Of a stretch of 6,026 nt of DNA, positions 4,735 to 6,026 are shown in pieces (the stretch's first letter is position 1; every line of letters begins with the position of its first letter). This DNA comes from Haloferacaceae archaeon. GTDB lineage: Archaea; Halobacteriota; Halobacteria; Halobacteriales; Haloferacaceae. The stretch lies in NCBI GenBank assembly GCA_018609965.1, contig JAHENP010000024.1, positions 1 to 6,026 of the forward strand, given 5' to 3'. The notes beneath the pieces were generated by a model, which did not search any database, had not been told where the DNA came from, and saw only the letters and a list, made by a program, of their open reading frames with translations. A program made the position numbers and the translations under genes.

Positions 4735-6026
4735 TCAGTCCCCCGCCGCGGGGACGAACTTGGTCTCGTGGCCGGGGAGTTCCCCGCCCTCGACGATGCT
4801 GGTCTCGAATCCCTCGACGATCTCTGCCGGCTCGAACGGGTTGCCGTTGTACTTCAGCAACGAGTGGAGCTTCTCGCCGAACCGACCCAGTTCCTTCTGG
4901 GTCAGCCCCCGGAACTGCGCGGAGGCGTTCATCTCGACGACCATCGCGTCCTCGACGGACGCGAGGAACTCCGTCACCTGCTCGACCGGGTACGGCGCCA
5001 GTTCGTTCACTGCCAACGCCTTCACGCTGTGACCCTCGTTGTTCAGCCGGTCGACCGCCTCTTCGACGGTCCCCTGTTGGCTGCCGAAGGTGAGGACGCC
5101 GTAGTCGGCCTCCTCGGGCCCGTACGGCGCGAGCAGTGAGTCCTCGTCGAGGTCGGCACGGATCGCCGCCTCCTTCTCCAACCGTCGGTCAACCTGCGCG
5201 ACCCGGTTGTCCGGGTCCTCGCTGATGTGGCCCTCGGGGTTGTGTTCGTTGCCGGTGACGAGGTAACGGCCGTTCTCCTGGCCGGGGATCGACCGCGGGC
5301 TCACCCCGTCCTCGACATCGTGTTGGAACCGGTGGAACTTCCCGTCGCCGGTGTGGGGCTGGTCGGCCAGTTCGGACTCGGTGAGCGTCTTCCCGGTCGA
5401 GGGGTTCGGCTCCCGGTCGAAGTGGCTCGCGGGCACGTTCGTCGACTCGCCAGACAGCTTCTGATCGTACACCAGAATCGACGGAATCTGGTACTCGTAG
5501 GCCAACTCGAACGCCTTGCGGGCGTGGTCGTACGACTCCTGGACGGTGCCGGGTGCGAGCACGACACGGTGAGAGTCACCCTGACTCGTGTAGAGGACGT
5601 GTTCCAGATCGCCCTGTTCGGGCTTCGTCGGCATCCCCGTCGAGGGGCCTGCACGCATCGCCTCGACGAGCACGATCGGCGTCTCGGACATCTCCGCGAG
5701 CCCGAGCGGCTCGGACATCAGCGCGAACCCGCCGCCCGAGGAGCCGGACATCGCCTTCGCGCCGGCGTGGCTCGCGCCGATCGCGAGCGCCGCCGCGGCG
5801 ATCTCGTCTTCCACCTGCTCGGAGATCCCGCCCAACTGTGGGAGATTCTGGCTCATGATCGTGAACACCTCGGTCCACGGCGTCATCGGGTAGCCGGCGA
5901 TGAACCGACACCCCTCGTCGATGGCGCCGTCGGCTATGGCGTCCGACCCGAACATGAGCACCTGTTCTTCCTCGTGGTCCCCTTCCGGGACGGTCACGTC
6001 GGGGGCGTCCACGTCGTACTCCTCAC
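4735..6026 (-). CDS. porA: 2-oxoacid:ferredoxin oxidoreductase alpha subunit (probably pyruvate, PorA; 5' end outside window)
   Basis: The C-terminal 429 or so residues of the alpha subunit, partner of PorB. The frame is open to the right edge, so the start lies beyond it. Haloarchaeal alpha subunits have about 600-630 residues, so the N-terminal gamma-like domain is missing here. Counting from the in-frame GTG at 6012, the pyrimidine-binding domain begins near residue 18 with MFGSDAIADGAIDEG. YPMTPWTE (41-48) corresponds to the family's YPITPS motif, followed by EDEIAAAALAIGASHAG (68-84), SGSSGGGFALMSE (89-101) and GPSTGMPTKPEQGDL (122-136). The C-terminal transketolase-like domain follows from about 303 (YGVLTFGSQQGT), with VVEMNASAQ at 358-366. 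The internal GTG is not taken as the start because conserved sequence is expected well upstream of it. The gene is the promoter-proximal member of the porA-porB operon. A 2-oxoglutarate-specific KorA is the main alternative. Confidence 0.92.
   Translation of the reverse strand, partial: EEYDVDAPDVTVPEGDHEEEQVLMFGSDAIADGAIDEGCRFIAGYPMTPWTEVFTIMSQNLPQLGGISEQVEDEIAAAALAIGASHAGAKAMSGSSGGGFALMSEPLGLAEMSETPIVLVEAMRAGPSTGMPTKPEQGDLEHVLYTSQGDSHRVVLAPGTVQESYDHARKAFELAYEYQIPSILVYDQKLSGESTNVPASHFDREPNPSTGKTLTESELADQPHTGDGKFHRFQHDVEDGVSPRSIPGQENGRYLVTGNEHNPEGHISEDPDNRVAQVDRRLEKEAAIRADLDEDSLLAPYGPEEADYGVLTFGSQQGTVEEAVDRLNNEGHSVKALAVNELAPYPVEQVTEFLASVEDAMVVEMNASAQFRGLTQKELGRFGEKLHSLLKYNGNPFEPAEIVEGFETSIVEGGELPGHETKFVPAAGD
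4738..4755 (-). promoter_or_regulatory. Hairpin at the porA end, just before porB
   Basis: In the porAB mRNA, GUCCCC (4755-4750), a 6-base loop and GGGGAC (4743-4738) form a perfect 6-bp GC-rich stem. It encodes the last six residues of PorA (VPAAGD) and ends directly against the porA stop codon. The porB ATG is 12 bases beyond the stem, and no Shine-Dalgarno motif lies in the 9-base spacer. The stem occupies the position where a ribosome-binding site would be expected, so it may influence coupled translation of porB. The pairing is visible; the function is inference. Confidence 0.3.

Noticed and set aside
6010..6012. In-frame GTG at 6012 as the start of porA
   Set aside because: The frame stays open to the window edge, the sequence upstream continues as EEYDV, and the visible part lacks the N-terminal domain expected for a full-length alpha subunit.
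1..6026. Mobile element, CRISPR array, tRNA or other RNA gene, or a defence-type cluster
   Set aside because: No terminal repeats, transposase motifs, spaced direct repeats or tRNA-like cloverleaf were seen, and all five genes belong to common metabolic or enzyme families with uniform base composition.

Overview
The window looks like chromosomal DNA of a halophilic archaeon (class Halobacteria). Base composition is strongly GC-rich, the predicted proteins are rich in Asp and Glu, and AT-rich TATA-like boxes sit 26-27 bases upstream of start codons with no Shine-Dalgarno motif, the pattern of leaderless haloarchaeal transcripts. The two-subunit 2-oxoacid:ferredoxin oxidoreductase also fits. 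I cannot name the genus.

Layout, left to right. Positions 1-1682 (minus) hold most of an acetyl-CoA-synthetase-type acyl-CoA synthetase, cut by the window edge before its C-terminal domain. A 174-base intergenic region (1683-1856) follows, shared with a divergent GNAT acetyltransferase gene (1857-2492, plus). This region holds three perfect odd-centred dyads between the two starts. The acetyltransferase gene converges, with a 13-base gap, on a type II NADH dehydrogenase-like flavoprotein gene (2506-3687, minus). After a 99-base gap carrying a terminator-like hairpin and a TATA-like box come the beta and alpha subunits of the 2-oxoacid (probably pyruvate):ferredoxin oxidoreductase, porB (3787-4725) and porA (4735 to the right edge, N-terminus missing), both minus and co-transcribed in the order porA-porB. 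No gene-free stretch exceeds 300 bases, and I saw no RNA gene, mobile element or CRISPR array.

Together the minus-strand genes concern acyl-CoA and redox metabolism. PorAB makes acetyl-CoA and reduced ferredoxin from pyruvate, the NDH-2-like enzyme would pass NADH electrons to quinone, and the acyl-CoA synthetase activates a carboxylic acid with ATP and CoA. This is ordinary core metabolism. I see no evidence of an undescribed multi-gene system. The points most worth a second look are the dyad cluster in the divergent promoter region, the altered acyl-pocket motif of the synthetase, and the unusual porA-porB junction.
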